A DNA stretch of 50,453 nucleotides, taken from NCBI RefSeq assembly GCF_000333615.1, contig NZ_BADL01000151.1, positions 1 through 50,453 on the forward strand. Reading direction: 5' to 3'. The DNA is from Ideonella sp. B508-1 (lineage in GTDB: Bacteria > Pseudomonadota > Gammaproteobacteria > Burkholderiales > Burkholderiaceae_C). This document shows, piece after piece, positions 11,184 to 22,161 of the stretch (position 1 is its first letter; every line of letters starts with the position of its first letter). A program made the position numbers and the translations under genes. The notes under the pieces are model-generated. The model was given only the letters and a program-made list of their open reading frames with translations, made no database searches and had not been told where the DNA came from.

Positions 11184-11205
11184 TTGCTCACGCACGCCCC
11201 TCACC

Positions 11206-12243
11206 ATGTCGATCGCCGCCGTGGCCCAACGCGCCGGGGTCTCGCCCGCCACCGTGTCGCGGGCCTTCAATGCCCCCCAGACCGTGGCCCCCGCCACCCG
11301 GGCGCGCATTGAAGCCGCCGCGCAGTTCCTGGCCTACACCCCCAATGCCAGTGCGCAGACCCTGCGCACGCGGCGCACCCGCAGCCTGGGCGTGCTGCTG
11401 CCCACCCTGCTCAATCCGGTGTTCGCCGAGTACCTGTCCGGCGTGGCCGATGCCGCGAGCTCGGCGGGCTACTCCATCGTCCCCGTCGCCACCGACTATG
11501 TGGAAGCCCGAGAAAGCGATGCCCTGGTCAAGCTCATCGCACGCGACGTGGACGGCCTGCTGCTGACCGTGGCCAACGCCCAGCAGTCGGCCCTGCTGGC
11601 GCGCCTGAGGCGCTCGGGCCTGCCCTATGTGCTGACCTACAACCGCCACCCCGAGCACCCCTGCGTCTGCGTGGACGGCGAAACCGCCATGCGCCAGCTG
11701 GTCTCGCTGGCACACGCCGCCGGGCATCGGCGCATCGCCATGGTCAGTGGCCAGCGCAATGCCTCCGACCGCGCGCAGCAGCGCCACCAGGGCTACCTCA
11801 CGGCCATGCACGAATTCGGTCTGGCACCGCGGCTGATCGAAGTGCCGTTCATGGAGGCACTGCCTTCCGCGCTGACGCAGCCGCTGGGCAAGGCGGACCG
11901 CCCGACCGCGCTGCTGTGCTCCAACGACCTGCTGGCCATCCGCTCGCTGCGCGCCGCGGCCATGGCGCAGCTGCGGGTGCCCGAGGACGTGGCGGTGATC
12001 GGCTTCGACGGCATCGCCCTGGGGCAGGAGTTGGTGACCACGCTGACCACGGTGGCGCAACCCAATCGCGACATCGGCCTGCGCGGCGTCCAGTGGCTGA
12101 TCGACGCCCTGTCTCGCCACGAGCTGCCCCGGCCCGCCCACAGCATCACCCTGCCGCACCAGGTCCGGCCGGGCGAGTCCTTCCCCCTGCCTCACCCCAT
12201 GCCTTCAACGCCCTTTCCCTGCCACGCTGAAAGCCCTCTATGA
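11206..12243 (+). CDS. LacI family transcriptional regulator
   Basis: 345-residue repressor-type regulator. An N-terminal helix-turn-helix (residues 2-22, SIAAVAQRAGVSPATVSRAF) and hinge (SAQTLRTRRTRSLGVLLP) are followed by a periplasmic-binding-protein-like effector domain ending in the typical GFDGIALGQELVTTLTTVAQP segment. A perfect 20-bp palindrome lies 22 bp upstream. The stop codon overlaps the ATG of the binding-protein gene (ATGA at 12240-12243), so regulator and transporter are translationally coupled. The context predicts that it senses the transported compound or its breakdown product. The last ~25 residues are Pro-rich and beyond the family core. Confidence 0.92.
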   Translation: MSIAAVAQRAGVSPATVSRAFNAPQTVAPATRARIEAAAQFLAYTPNASAQTLRTRRTRSLGVLLPTLLNPVFAEYLSGVADAASSAGYSIVPVATDYVEARESDALVKLIARDVDGLLLTVANAQQSALLARLRRSGLPYVLTYNRHPEHPCVCVDGETAMRQLVSLAHAAGHRRIAMVSGQRNASDRAQQRHQGYLTAMHEFGLAPRLIEVPFMEALPSALTQPLGKADRPTALLCSNDLLAIRSLRAAAMAQLRVPEDVAVIGFDGIALGQELVTTLTTVAQPNRDIGLRGVQWLIDALSRHELPRPAHSITLPHQVRPGESFPLPHPMPSTPFPCHAESPL

Positions 12244-13253
12244 CCCACCCTTTGATCCGAGCCGCCCGCCGCCTGGTCGCGGGCACGGCGATGTGCCTGG
12301 CCTCCACGGCCTTCGCCCAGACCGCCATCTGCTACAACTGCCCGCCGGAATGGGCGGACTGGGGCACGCAGCTGCATGCCATCCAGCAGCGCACGGGCAT
12401 CACCGTGCCGCCGGACAACAAGAACTCGGGCCAGTCCCTGGCCCAGCTGACCGCCGAAAAGGCCCATCCGGTGGCCGACGTCACCTACCTGGGCGTGACC
12501 TTCGGCATCGAAGCCCAGAAGACGGGCCTGAGCGCCCCCTACCAGCCGGCCCACTGGAATGAGATTCCCAGCGGCCTGAAGGACCCCCAGGGGCATTGGT
12601 TCGCCATCCACTCCGGAACCCTGGGCTTCATGGTCAATACCGCAGCCCTGCAAGGCAAGCCGGTGCCCCGGAGCTGGGCCGACCTGCTCAAGCCCGAGTA
12701 CAAGGGGATGATCGGCTACCTGGACCCGGCCTCGGCCTTCGTCGGCTATGCCGGCGCCGTGGCGGCCAACCTGGCCCTGGGCGGCACGCTGGACGACTTC
12801 GGCCCGGCCCTGCGCTACTTCAAGGCGCTGCAGAAGAACGAGCCCATCGTGCCCAAGCAGACCGCCTACGCGCGCGTTCTGTCGGGCGAGATCCCCATCC
12901 TGCTGGACTACGACTTCAACGCCTACCGCGCCAAGTACAAGGACAAGGCCCAGGTGACCTTCGTGATTCCCCAGGAGGGGACGGTGATGGTGCCCTATGT
13001 GATGAGCCTGGTCGCGGGCGCCCCGCACCCGGCCGAGGCCCGCAAGGTGCTCGACTTCGTGCTCTCCGACGAAGGACAGTCGATCTGGGCCCATGCCTTC
13101 CTGCGCCCGGTGCGCACCTCCGCACTGTCACCGGAAGCCCAGTCGCACTTCCTGCCGGCCAGCGAATACGCCCGCGCCAAGAGCGTCGATTACGGCCGCA
13201 TGGCGGCTGTGCAGAAGGCCTTCTCCGAACGCTATCTGCGCGAGGTGCCATGA
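12240..13253 (+). CDS. ABC transporter substrate-binding protein (extracellular family 1)
   Basis: Periplasmic binding protein of 337 residues with a signal peptide (about 1-26, cleavage after AFAQ or before it). The mature part begins TAICYNCPPEWADWG and has the two-lobed family 1 pattern seen in Fe(III)-, polyamine- and phosphonate-type binding proteins: VADVTYLG, NTAALQGKPVPRSWADLLKPEYKG and GYLDPASAF. The two cysteines near the mature N-terminus are unusual. It overlaps the regulator stop (ATGA) and the next permease start (ATGA at 13250-13253). The ligand cannot be read from the sequence; the GpdQ-like enzyme in the same operon makes a phosphodiester-type ligand plausible. Confidence 0.9.
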   Translation: MTHPLIRAARRLVAGTAMCLASTAFAQTAICYNCPPEWADWGTQLHAIQQRTGITVPPDNKNSGQSLAQLTAEKAHPVADVTYLGVTFGIEAQKTGLSAPYQPAHWNEIPSGLKDPQGHWFAIHSGTLGFMVNTAALQGKPVPRSWADLLKPEYKGMIGYLDPASAFVGYAGAVAANLALGGTLDDFGPALRYFKALQKNEPIVPKQTAYARVLSGEIPILLDYDFNAYRAKYKDKAQVTFVIPQEGTVMVPYVMSLVAGAPHPAEARKVLDFVLSDEGQSIWAHAFLRPVRTSALSPEAQSHFLPASEYARAKSVDYGRMAAVQKAFSERYLREVP

Positions 13254-14065
13254 GCCCCGGCACGCGTGAGCGCTGGCTGCGCAGCGCCTGCCTGGCCCCG
13301 GCCATGGCGGTGTTCGGCGCCTTCTGGCTGCTGCCCATGGCCTGGCTGGCGGTGCTGCCGGCCCAGCAGGGCTGGGCCACCTATGCGGCCGTGCTCACGC
13401 AGCCGCGCTACCTGAGCAGCCTCCTGCAGACCACGGCGCTGTCGCTGGCCGTCACGGCGGCCACCCTGCTGGTGGGCAGCCTGGTGGGCCTGTTCCTGGG
13501 CCGCACCCGGTTCCCGGGGCGGGCGCTGCTGCTCTCGCTGCTGACGCTGCCCATGTCCTTTCCCGGCGTGGTGGTGGGCTTCTTCGTCATCATGGCGGGA
13601 GGCCGTCAGGGCGCCTTCGCCCTGCTCAGCCAATGGCTGGGCTGGAGCCGCTGGTCCTTCGCCTATGGGCTCACGGGCCTGTTCCTGGCCTATCTGTACT
13701 TCTCGCTGCCCCGGACGATCGGCCAGTTCGCGGCGGCCAGCCAGGCCCTGGACGGCGGACTGGAAGATGCCGCCCGCATGCTGGGCGCCCGCCCCTGGCA
13801 GGTGGCGCGCGACGTCTGGCTGCCGGCACTGACCCCGACCGCCGTGGCCTGCGGGGCCATCGTCTTCGCCACCGCCATGGGCGCCTTCGGCACGGCCTTC
13901 ACGCTGTCCAGCCGCTTCGAGGTCCTGCCCATCAGCATCTACAACGAGTTCACCAACTACGCCAACTTCCCCCTGGCGGCCTCGCTCTCACTGGCCTTGG
14001 GCCTGATGACCTGGCTGGTGCTGTTCGCCTGCAGGCAGCCGGGGGACAAGGCGGCACTCGCATGA
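13250..14065 (+). CDS. ABC transporter permease (first)
   Basis: Inner-membrane subunit of 271 residues with about six membrane segments. The cytoplasmic EAA loop is clear: LEDAARMLGARPWQVARDVWLPAL (about residues 177-200), the contact site for the ATPase. ATG 13250 overlaps the binding-protein stop and the end overlaps the second permease (ATGA at 14062-14065). The N-terminal basic stretch followed by the first helix (LAPAMAVFGAFWLLPMAWLA) fits the start. It is of the type paired with family 1 binding proteins. Confidence 0.92.
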   Translation: MSPGTRERWLRSACLAPAMAVFGAFWLLPMAWLAVLPAQQGWATYAAVLTQPRYLSSLLQTTALSLAVTAATLLVGSLVGLFLGRTRFPGRALLLSLLTLPMSFPGVVVGFFVIMAGGRQGAFALLSQWLGWSRWSFAYGLTGLFLAYLYFSLPRTIGQFAAASQALDGGLEDAARMLGARPWQVARDVWLPALTPTAVACGAIVFATAMGAFGTAFTLSSRFEVLPISIYNEFTNYANFPLAASLSLALGLMTWLVLFACRQPGDKAALA

Positions 14066-14883
14066 GCCCTCACCGTCCCCTGCGCAGCGGCCCACGCCGC
14101 CGCTCCCCCCTGCTGATGGCCCTGACCCTGGCCGTCACGCTCTTCACCGTGCTGCCCATGGTCTGGAGCGTGCTGGCCGGCTTCCTGCAGGACTACGCCA
14201 GCGGCCCGGCCGGCGGCTGGACCACGCGCTGGCTGGAAGAGGTGTGGGCCCAGTACAGCCAGACACTCTGGCGCTCCCTGGGCCTGGCCCTGGCCTGCGT
14301 GCTGTGCACCGTGCTGCTGGGCGTGCCCGCGGCCTATGGCCTGGCCCGCTCGCCGTCCCGCGGGGCCAGGCTGCTGGAAGAGCTGCTGACCCTGCCCGTG
14401 GCCGTGCCGGGCCTGGCCTCCGCGCTGGCCATGCTGCTGTGCTTTGGCCGCTGGCCGGAGTTCCGCCAGAGCCTGGGCTTCATCCTGGCAGGCCATGCGG
14501 TGTTCACCCTGCCCTTCATGGTGCGCCCGGTGCTGGCCAGCTTCGCCCGCCCCGAACTGCGGGCCCTGGAAGAAGCCGCCCGCACCCTGGGCGCCAGCTT
14601 CACGCAGCGCTTCCTGCACGTGCTCGTGCCCGCCGTGCTGCCGGCCATGGTCGCGGCCTCCCTCATGGTCTTCACCCTGTCCATCGGCGAGTTCAACCTG
14701 ACCTGGATGCTGCACACGCCCATGACGCGCACCCTGCCCGTGGGACTGGCGGACAGCTATGCCTCCATGCGCCTGGAGGTGGGCTCGGCCTACACGCTGC
14801 TGTTCTTCGGGGTGTCGCTGCCCATGCTCTGGGCCCTGCAGGCCCTCGCCCACCATCTGCAACACCGCCATGATCCTGCCTGA
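14062..14883 (+). CDS. ABC transporter permease (second)
   Basis: Second inner-membrane subunit, 273 residues, about six membrane segments. The EAA loop LEEAARTLGASFTQRFLHVLVP lies near residues 172-193. The start overlaps the first permease (ATGA) and its last 14 bases overlap the ATPase gene, so all four importer genes are tightly coupled. It differs enough from the first permease to predict a heterodimeric channel. Confidence 0.92.
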   Translation: MSPHRPLRSGPRRRSPLLMALTLAVTLFTVLPMVWSVLAGFLQDYASGPAGGWTTRWLEEVWAQYSQTLWRSLGLALACVLCTVLLGVPAAYGLARSPSRGARLLEELLTLPVAVPGLASALAMLLCFGRWPEFRQSLGFILAGHAVFTLPFMVRPVLASFARPELRALEEAARTLGASFTQRFLHVLVPAVLPAMVAASLMVFTLSIGEFNLTWMLHTPMTRTLPVGLADSYASMRLEVGSAYTLLFFGVSLPMLWALQALAHHLQHRHDPA

Positions 14884-15937
14884 CCGCACCCGCATCCAGA
14901 TCCAAGACGTCGCCAAGCGCTTTGGCGCCCACCAGGCGCTGCACCCCACCTCGCTGCAGATCGAGCCCGGCGAGGTGATGGCCCTGCTGGGCCCCTCAGG
15001 CTGCGGCAAGACCACCTTGCTGCGCCTGATCGCGGGGCTCGAGACCCCTGAGGCGGGGCGCGTGCTCTTCGGCGACGAGGACGTCACGCACCGCCCCGCC
15101 GAGCAGCGCGGCGTGGGCATGGTGTTCCAGCACTACGCGCTGTTCCCCCAGATGACGGTGGCCGCCAACATCGGCTACGGGCTGCGCGTGCGCGGCATGG
15201 CCGCCGCCGAGCGCGAGCGCATCGTGGGCGAGATGGTCGAGCTGGTGCGGCTGCAAGGCCTCACCCAACGCCTGCCGCACGAGCTCTCCGGCGGCCAGCG
15301 CCAGCGCGTGGCCCTGGCCCGCGCCATGGCCACCCGGCCCCGGGTGCTGCTGCTGGACGAACCGCTGACCGCGCTGGATGTCCAGCTCAAGGAGTCGGTG
15401 CGCGACGAGCTGGCCGAACTGGTCCGCCAGTTGGGGGTCACGGCCGTGCATGTCACCCACGATCAACAGGAGGCCCTGGCCATCGCCGACCGCCTGGCCA
15501 TCATGGAAGCCGGACGCATCGTGCAGGTGGGCAGCGGCGAGGCGCTGTACCGCCAACCGGGGCAGGACTTCGTGGCCGGCTTCCTGGGACGCATCAACCG
15601 CCTGGAGCGCAGCCCCGCCGACCTGGTCGCCGGCATGCTGTCGCTGGGCGGACGGTCCCAGCCCTGCCCGCTCCCGCTGTGCGCGCATGCCCAGCTGATG
15701 GTGCGCCCGGAAGACCTCCAGCTCGAGAAGCCCCACTGCCCCGAAGCGGCCAATGCCACGGTGCTGCGGCGCATCTTCCTGGGCGACCGGGTGCGCCAGG
15801 TGCTGCAGTTCGACGACGGCGGCCCGCGTTGGATGGCCGAGTTGAGCCGGGACCATCCGGTGCGGGCCGGCGAGCGGGTGCGCGTCAGCGTGCCCGACGG
15901 CGCCTGGATGGCCGTCCGCAGCGATGCCCCCTACTGA
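14870..15937 (+). CDS. ABC transporter ATP-binding protein
   Basis: Cytoplasmic ATPase of the importer, 355 residues. Walker A GPSGCGKTT, Q-loop VFQHYALFPQM, signature LSGGQRQRVALARA, Walker B RVLLLDEPLTALD and switch His in HVTHDQQEALAIADR are all intact. The last ~110 residues form a TOBE-type regulatory domain, as in the polyamine/iron/phosphonate (PotA/FbpC-like) group. ATG 14870 is inside the end of the second permease. The phosphodiesterase gene follows 46 bp after the stop. Confidence 0.93.
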   Translation: MILPDRTRIQIQDVAKRFGAHQALHPTSLQIEPGEVMALLGPSGCGKTTLLRLIAGLETPEAGRVLFGDEDVTHRPAEQRGVGMVFQHYALFPQMTVAANIGYGLRVRGMAAAERERIVGEMVELVRLQGLTQRLPHELSGGQRQRVALARAMATRPRVLLLDEPLTALDVQLKESVRDELAELVRQLGVTAVHVTHDQQEALAIADRLAIMEAGRIVQVGSGEALYRQPGQDFVAGFLGRINRLERSPADLVAGMLSLGGRSQPCPLPLCAHAQLMVRPEDLQLEKPHCPEAANATVLRRIFLGDRVRQVLQFDDGGPRWMAELSRDHPVRAGERVRVSVPDGAWMAVRSDAPY

Positions 15938-15983
15938 CGCCATGCCCCCTGACACGCCCTCACCCACCCCTGGCATGACACCG

Positions 15984-16802
15984 ATGATCTTGGTCCAGAT
16001 TTCCGACCCCCACATCCGCCAGCCCGGCAAGCTGGCCTACGGTCAGGTCGACACCGCCGCCGCCCTGCAGCGCACCGTGGCGGCCATCCAGCGCCTGCCG
16101 CAGCCGGCCAACGCCGTGGTCATCACCGGGGACCTGGTGGACTTCGGGCGGCCCGAGGAGTACGCCCACCTGCGCCGCCTGCTGGCCCCGCTGTCGGTGC
16201 CGGTCTACCTGCTGGCGGGCAACCACGATGAGCCCATGGCCCTGCGTGCGGCTTTTGCGGACCATGCCTACCTGCCCCCGACCGGCCCGCTGCACTACGC
16301 CGTGGATCTGGGCCCGCTGCGCCTGATCGCCCTGGACAGCCACCAGCCCGGTTGCAGCCACGGGGCACTGGATGCGGCTCAACTCACCTGGCTGGAGCAG
16401 ACGCTGGCCGACGCGCCGGAAGTGCCGACGGTCATCGCCCTGCACCACCCACCCTTCGAGACCCTGATCGGCCACATGGACCGCATCGGCCTGCGCGAAG
16501 GGGCCGCCGCGCTGGAAGCCCTGGTGCGCCGCCACCCCCAGGTGGAGCGCGTGATCTGCGGGCATCTGCACCGCGCGATCGAACGCCGCTTTGGCGGCAC
16601 GCTGGCGGCCACCTGCCCCGGCACGTCCCACCAGGTCTGCCTGGACCTCGCGCCGCAGGCCGCCTCCTGCTTTGCGCTGGAACCGCCCGCCTTCAGGGTC
16701 CATGCCTGGACCGCCCACAGCGGCTTGGTCACCCACCTGATGCCCGTGGGCGAGTTCGCCGGGCCCTTCCCCTTCCACGACGCGCACGGCCTGATCGACT
16801 GA
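15984..16802 (+). CDS. GpdQ-type phosphodiesterase (metallophosphoesterase)
   Basis: Binuclear metal phosphodiesterase of the GpdQ/CpdA group. From ATG 15984 it has 272 residues (GpdQ of Enterobacter 274), and the metal ligands fall at GpdQ-like positions: D8 and H10 (SDPH), D50 (GD), N80 (GNHDE), H154/H155 (HHPP), H194 and H196 (GHLH). CPGTSHQV and the C-terminal AGPFPFHD also resemble GpdQ. This alignment decides the start; in-frame ATGs at 15924, 15942 and 15975 would add up to 20 unrelated residues. Known GpdQ hydrolyses glycerophosphodiesters. No signal peptide is visible, so it should act on imported substrate. It is the last gene of the lacI-ABC operon. Confidence 0.88.
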   Translation: MILVQISDPHIRQPGKLAYGQVDTAAALQRTVAAIQRLPQPANAVVITGDLVDFGRPEEYAHLRRLLAPLSVPVYLLAGNHDEPMALRAAFADHAYLPPTGPLHYAVDLGPLRLIALDSHQPGCSHGALDAAQLTWLEQTLADAPEVPTVIALHHPPFETLIGHMDRIGLREGAAALEALVRRHPQVERVICGHLHRAIERRFGGTLAATCPGTSHQVCLDLAPQAASCFALEPPAFRVHAWTAHSGLVTHLMPVGEFAGPFPFHDAHGLID

Positions 16803-16841
16803 GCCGCGGGCACCGCCGACCCGCCGCCATGGCCGCGGTGT

Positions 16842-19001
<2,160 letters not shown>

Positions 19002-19076
19002 CAGCCCAAGCCTTTCTTGCCGCGGCGCGTCAGCCGGTGGGACTTTTGATGAGAAACCGGCGCCAAGTTCATGATT

Positions 19077-19090
19077 GAAAAGCGCTTTTC
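19077..19090. promoter_or_regulatory. 14-bp perfect palindrome upstream of priA
   Basis: GAAAAGCGCTTTTC is a perfect inverted repeat 76 bp before the priA start codon and 16 bp from the DnaA box. It may be an operator or a small hairpin; the cognate factor is unknown. Confidence 0.4.
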
Positions 19091-19106
19091 CACTTGCCCA
19101 CATTTC

Positions 19107-19115
19107 TGTGGATAA
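19107..19115 (-). promoter_or_regulatory. Consensus DnaA box (TTATCCACA)
   Basis: The plus strand reads TGTGGATAA, the complement of the strict DnaA box TTATCCACA. It lies about 106 bp upstream of priA. A single strict box does not make an origin, but it could bind DnaA and regulate priA. Only the match to the consensus is seen. Confidence 0.5.
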
Positions 19116-19395
19116 CTTTGTGAGAAACCCGCGTTTGCCACGCTGCCGCGGCGACGGGCACTCGGGATATCCCCATCCTTCGACGGAGGGAGACCTGCCC
19201 AGAAAGCTGTTTCAAAACAGGCACTTGCAACACATCGCCTGAGAATTTCACGGCGCAGGGGCTCCGCAGCGCAGCAAGATGTTCGCTGCGCCGGAGATGG
19301 GGATAAGTCAAGCACTGAGCAAGCACTCACCCCACCAACTTGGGGCGCAATCTCACGCGGGTTTGTCCTGACGCAAGCGCCGCGAGGCACCGTTT

Positions 19396-20490
19396 TCAGG
19401 CGGCAGGCGCCCGCAAGGTGCGCGAGTGGGCGTGGACCGCCTCGACCAGCGCGGCCACATGCTCGGGCGGGGTGAACTGGCTGATGCCATGCCCCAGGTT
19501 GAAGATGTGGCCGTCCCAGCCACCGTCGGCCCGCTGCGGGCGGCCGAAGCTGTCCAACAGCCGCCTGGCCTGGGCCTGCACGGCCGCAGGCGGCGCGAAC
19601 AGGATGGTCGGATCCAGATTGCCCTGCAGGGCGACGCGCTCGCCCACGGCTGCACGGGCCCGGCCCAGGTTGACCGTCCAGTCCAGGCCGACCACATCGG
19701 CCCCGGTGTCAGCGATCTGCTCCAGCCACAGGCCACCGCCCTTGGTGAAGACGATGACCGGGATGCGCTGGCCGTCCTTCTCGCGCCGCAGCTGCTGCAC
19801 CACGCGCCGGGTGTAGGCCAGCGAGAAGTCCTGGAAGTCGCCATCGGCCAGCACGCCGCCCCAGCTGTCGAAGACCATCACCGCCTGGGCACCGGCCTCG
19901 ATCTGGGTGTTCAGGTAGAGCGCCACCGCGTCGGCATTGACCTGGAGGATGCGGTGCATCAGGTCGGGGCGGCTGTAGAGCAGGGTCTTGACCTGGCGGT
20001 AGTCGTCCGAGCCACCGCCCTCGACCATGTAGCAGGCCAGCGTCCAGGGGCTGCCGGAGAAACCGATCAGCGGCACGCGGCCGTTCAGGGCCTTGCGGAT
20101 GGAGGTGACGGCGTCGAAGACGTAGCGCAGCTTGTCCATGTCCGGCACGGCCAGGGCGTTCACCGCGGCTTCGTCGCGCACCACCTGGGCAAAGCGCGGG
20201 CCTTCGCCCTGCTGGAAGGACAGGCCCAGACCCATGGCGTCGGGCACGGTCAGGATGTCCGAGAACAGGATGGCGGCGTCCAGCGGATAGCGCTCCAGCG
20301 GCTGCAGGGTCACCTCGGTGGCATAGTCCACGTTCGTGGCCAGGCCCATGAAACTGCCGGCCTTGGCGCGGGTGGCGCAGTATTCCGGCAGGTAGCGGCC
20401 GGCCTGACGCATCAGCCAGACGGGCGTGTGGGTCGTGGGCTGGCGCAGGCAGGCGCGCAGGAAGGTGTCGTTGTGCAGCGGTGCGAACAT
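19396..20490 (-). CDS. hemE: Uroporphyrinogen decarboxylase HemE
   Basis: Cytoplasmic haem pathway enzyme converting uroporphyrinogen III to coproporphyrinogen III. ATG 20490 gives 364 residues, usual for the family, starting [19 protein letters not shown]; an in-frame start at 20607 would add 39 unrelated residues. The signature [15 protein letters not shown] lies near 23-37, and [24 protein letters not shown] and NLGHGI are intact. It is divergent from lemA across 109 bp. Its position near priA and the atp operon is a common betaproteobacterial order. Confidence 0.96.
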   Translation of the reverse strand: MFAPLHNDTFLRACLRQPTTHTPVWLMRQAGRYLPEYCATRAKAGSFMGLATNVDYATEVTLQPLERYPLDAAILFSDILTVPDAMGLGLSFQQGEGPRFAQVVRDEAAVNALAVPDMDKLRYVFDAVTSIRKALNGRVPLIGFSGSPWTLACYMVEGGGSDDYRQVKTLLYSRPDLMHRILQVNADAVALYLNTQIEAGAQAVMVFDSWGGVLADGDFQDFSLAYTRRVVQQLRREKDGQRIPVIVFTKGGGLWLEQIADTGADVVGLDWTVNLGRARAAVGERVALQGNLDPTILFAPPAAVQAQARRLLDSFGRPQRADGGWDGHIFNLGHGISQFTPPEHVAALVEAVHAHSRTLRAPAA

Positions 20491-20599
20491 GGCGCGATTA
20501 TCCCCGGCGCCCCCGCTTGAAGCGCCGCGCGCCGCCCCCATTTTCTGAAACGTTTGCCCGTCATCATGGGCATGCCCGAACACGAGGAGAAACGCTGCG

Positions 20600-21217
20600 A
20601 TGAACACCCGCCGTCTTGGAGCCGCCGCCCTGCTGCTGGCCGCCAGCCTGAGCCTGTCGGGCTGCGGCTACAACGAATTTCAGCGCCAGGACGAGGCCGT
20701 CAAGGCCAACTGGTCCGAGGTACTGAACCAGTACCAGCGCCGGGCCGATCTGGTGCCCAACCTGGTGGCCACCGTCAAGGGCGAGGCCAACTTCGAGCAG
20801 GAGACCCTGACCAAGGTGGTGGAGGCCCGCGCCAAGGCCACCTCCATCCAGGCCACGCCCGAGCTGATCAACGACCCGCAGGCCTTCCAGAAATTCCAGG
20901 CCGCCCAGGGTGAACTCAGCAGCGCGCTGAGCCGCCTGCTGGTGGTCAGCGAGAACTACCCCAACCTGAAAGCCAACCAGGGCTTCCAGGACCTGCGAGT
21001 GCAGCTGGAGGGCACCGAGAACCGCATCACCGTCGCGCGTAACCGCTACATCAAGACGGTGGCCGACTACAACACGCTGGCGCGCAGCTTCCCCACCAAC
21101 CTGACGGCCATGATGTTCCACTACGAAGTGAAGCCCAACTTCACGGTGGAGAACGAGAAAGCGCTGGCCGAGCCGCCGAAGGTGGACTTCGGCGCGGCCC
21201 CGGCGGCCTCGCGCTGA
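20600..21217 (+). CDS. lemA: LemA family lipoprotein
   Basis: 205-residue membrane-anchored LemA protein. The N-terminus [20 protein letters not shown] is a lipoprotein signal with lipobox LSGC (Cys22). The rest is mostly alpha-helical, with the family segments [21 protein letters not shown] and [15 protein letters not shown], and ends before a charged tail. AGGAGA lies 12 bp before the ATG, supporting this start. It is followed after 7 bp by two TPM-domain genes, an association widespread in bacteria; a molecular function is not established. Confidence 0.92.
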   Translation: MNTRRLGAAALLLAASLSLSGCGYNEFQRQDEAVKANWSEVLNQYQRRADLVPNLVATVKGEANFEQETLTKVVEARAKATSIQATPELINDPQAFQKFQAAQGELSSALSRLLVVSENYPNLKANQGFQDLRVQLEGTENRITVARNRYIKTVADYNTLARSFPTNLTAMMFHYEVKPNFTVENEKALAEPPKVDFGAAPAASR

Positions 21218-21224
21218 GCCTGGC

Positions 21225-22160
21225 ATGCACGCGGCCTCTGCCCCGCGGCGCCCTGCCCGGCCCTGGCTGCGCGGGCTGTGGCTGGCCGCGGTGATGCTGC
21301 TGGCGACCCTGGGCTGGGGCTGGACTCCGGCCCGGGCCCAATCCACCGGCCTGCCCATCCCGGCGCTCACCGCCCGGGTGATGGACCAGACCGGGACCCT
21401 GAGCGCCCCTCAGACACAGGCCCTGGAAGGCAAACTGGCGGCGCTGGAGCAATCCACGGGCAGCCAGGTGGTGGTGCTGATCGTGCCCACCACGGCGCCG
21501 GAGGACATCGCGGCCTATGGCTGGCGTGTGGCCGATCAGTGGAAGATCGGCCGCAAGGACGTAGGCGACGGTGTGCTGCTGCTGGTGGCCAAGCAGGATC
21601 GCACGGTGCGCATTGAAGTGGCCAAGACCTTGGAAGGGGCGATCCCCGACCTGGCCGCCAGCCAGATCATCCAGGGCAGCCTGGTGCCGGCCTTCCGCCA
21701 GGGCGACTACGCCGGGGGCCTCAATGCCGCGGTCGATCAGCTCGCCGCGCGGATCCGCGGCGAGGCCCTGCCCGCCCCGGCGGCGCGTCCCGCCCGGAAC
21801 ACCGGAAACGACTGGCAGGGCCTGGGCCTGTTCTTCTTCGTCGGTGTGCCCATCCTCGGCTCCATCCTGTCGGGCATCCTGGGCCGCCGCGCCGGTGCCC
21901 TGCTGACCGGCCTGGGTGCCGGCACGCTGGCCGGCTGGCTGGCCGCCAGCTGGCTGCTGGGCCTGGGCGCGGGCGTCGTGGCCTGGATCCTGGTGGGCGT
22001 GATGGGCAGCGGCGGACGCGGCGGCGGCTCCGGCGGCCCGCCCATCATCTGGGGCGGCGGTGGCGGGGGTGGCTCCTGGGGCGGTGGCGGAGGCGGCGGT
22101 GGGTTTTCCTCCGGCGGCGGGGGTGACTTCGGCGGCGGCGGCGCCTCGGGGCGGTGGTGA
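21225..22160 (+). CDS. TPM domain protein (YgcG family) with glycine-rich tail
   Basis: 311-residue envelope protein. The signal peptide (about 1-38, ending ARA) is followed by a TPM domain (about 50-180: VMDQTGTLSAPQTQALEGKL, SQVVVLIVPTT, GDGVLLLVAKQDRTVRIEVAK). Two hydrophobic segments (about 203-260) and a very glycine-rich C-terminus (about 262-311, runs of GGGG with Ser and Trp) follow. TPM proteins are linked to LemA and in some organisms to photosystem II repair or phosphatase-like activity; the role here is unknown. It sits in a tight cluster with lemA (7 bp) and a second TPM gene (1 bp). Confidence 0.9.
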   Translation: MHAASAPRRPARPWLRGLWLAAVMLLATLGWGWTPARAQSTGLPIPALTARVMDQTGTLSAPQTQALEGKLAALEQSTGSQVVVLIVPTTAPEDIAAYGWRVADQWKIGRKDVGDGVLLLVAKQDRTVRIEVAKTLEGAIPDLAASQIIQGSLVPAFRQGDYAGGLNAAVDQLAARIRGEALPAPAARPARNTGNDWQGLGLFFFVGVPILGSILSGILGRRAGALLTGLGAGTLAGWLAASWLLGLGAGVVAWILVGVMGSGGRGGGSGGPPIIWGGGGGGGSWGGGGGGGGFSSGGGGDFGGGGASGRW

Positions 22161-22161
22161 G

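Larger units (their letters stand above)
19002..19395. other. 394-bp priA-hemE intergenic region
   Basis: No gene is seen. The region is more AT-rich than its surroundings and lies between the hemE stop and the priA start (both minus strand). It holds a 14-bp palindrome (19077-19090), a perfect DnaA box (19107-19115), a one-mismatch DnaA-like box TTATCCCCA on the minus strand (19298-19306), a direct repeat CAAGCACT (19309-19316 and 19320-19327, 11 bp apart) and a short hairpin CCCCA/TGGGG at 19330-19345. It probably contains the priA promoter. Confidence 0.6.

Noticed and set aside
19002-19395. Chromosomal origin (oriC)
   Set aside because: Only one strict DnaA box and one near match, no AT-rich unwinding element or adjacent dnaA/dnaN; better seen as a control region near the origin.
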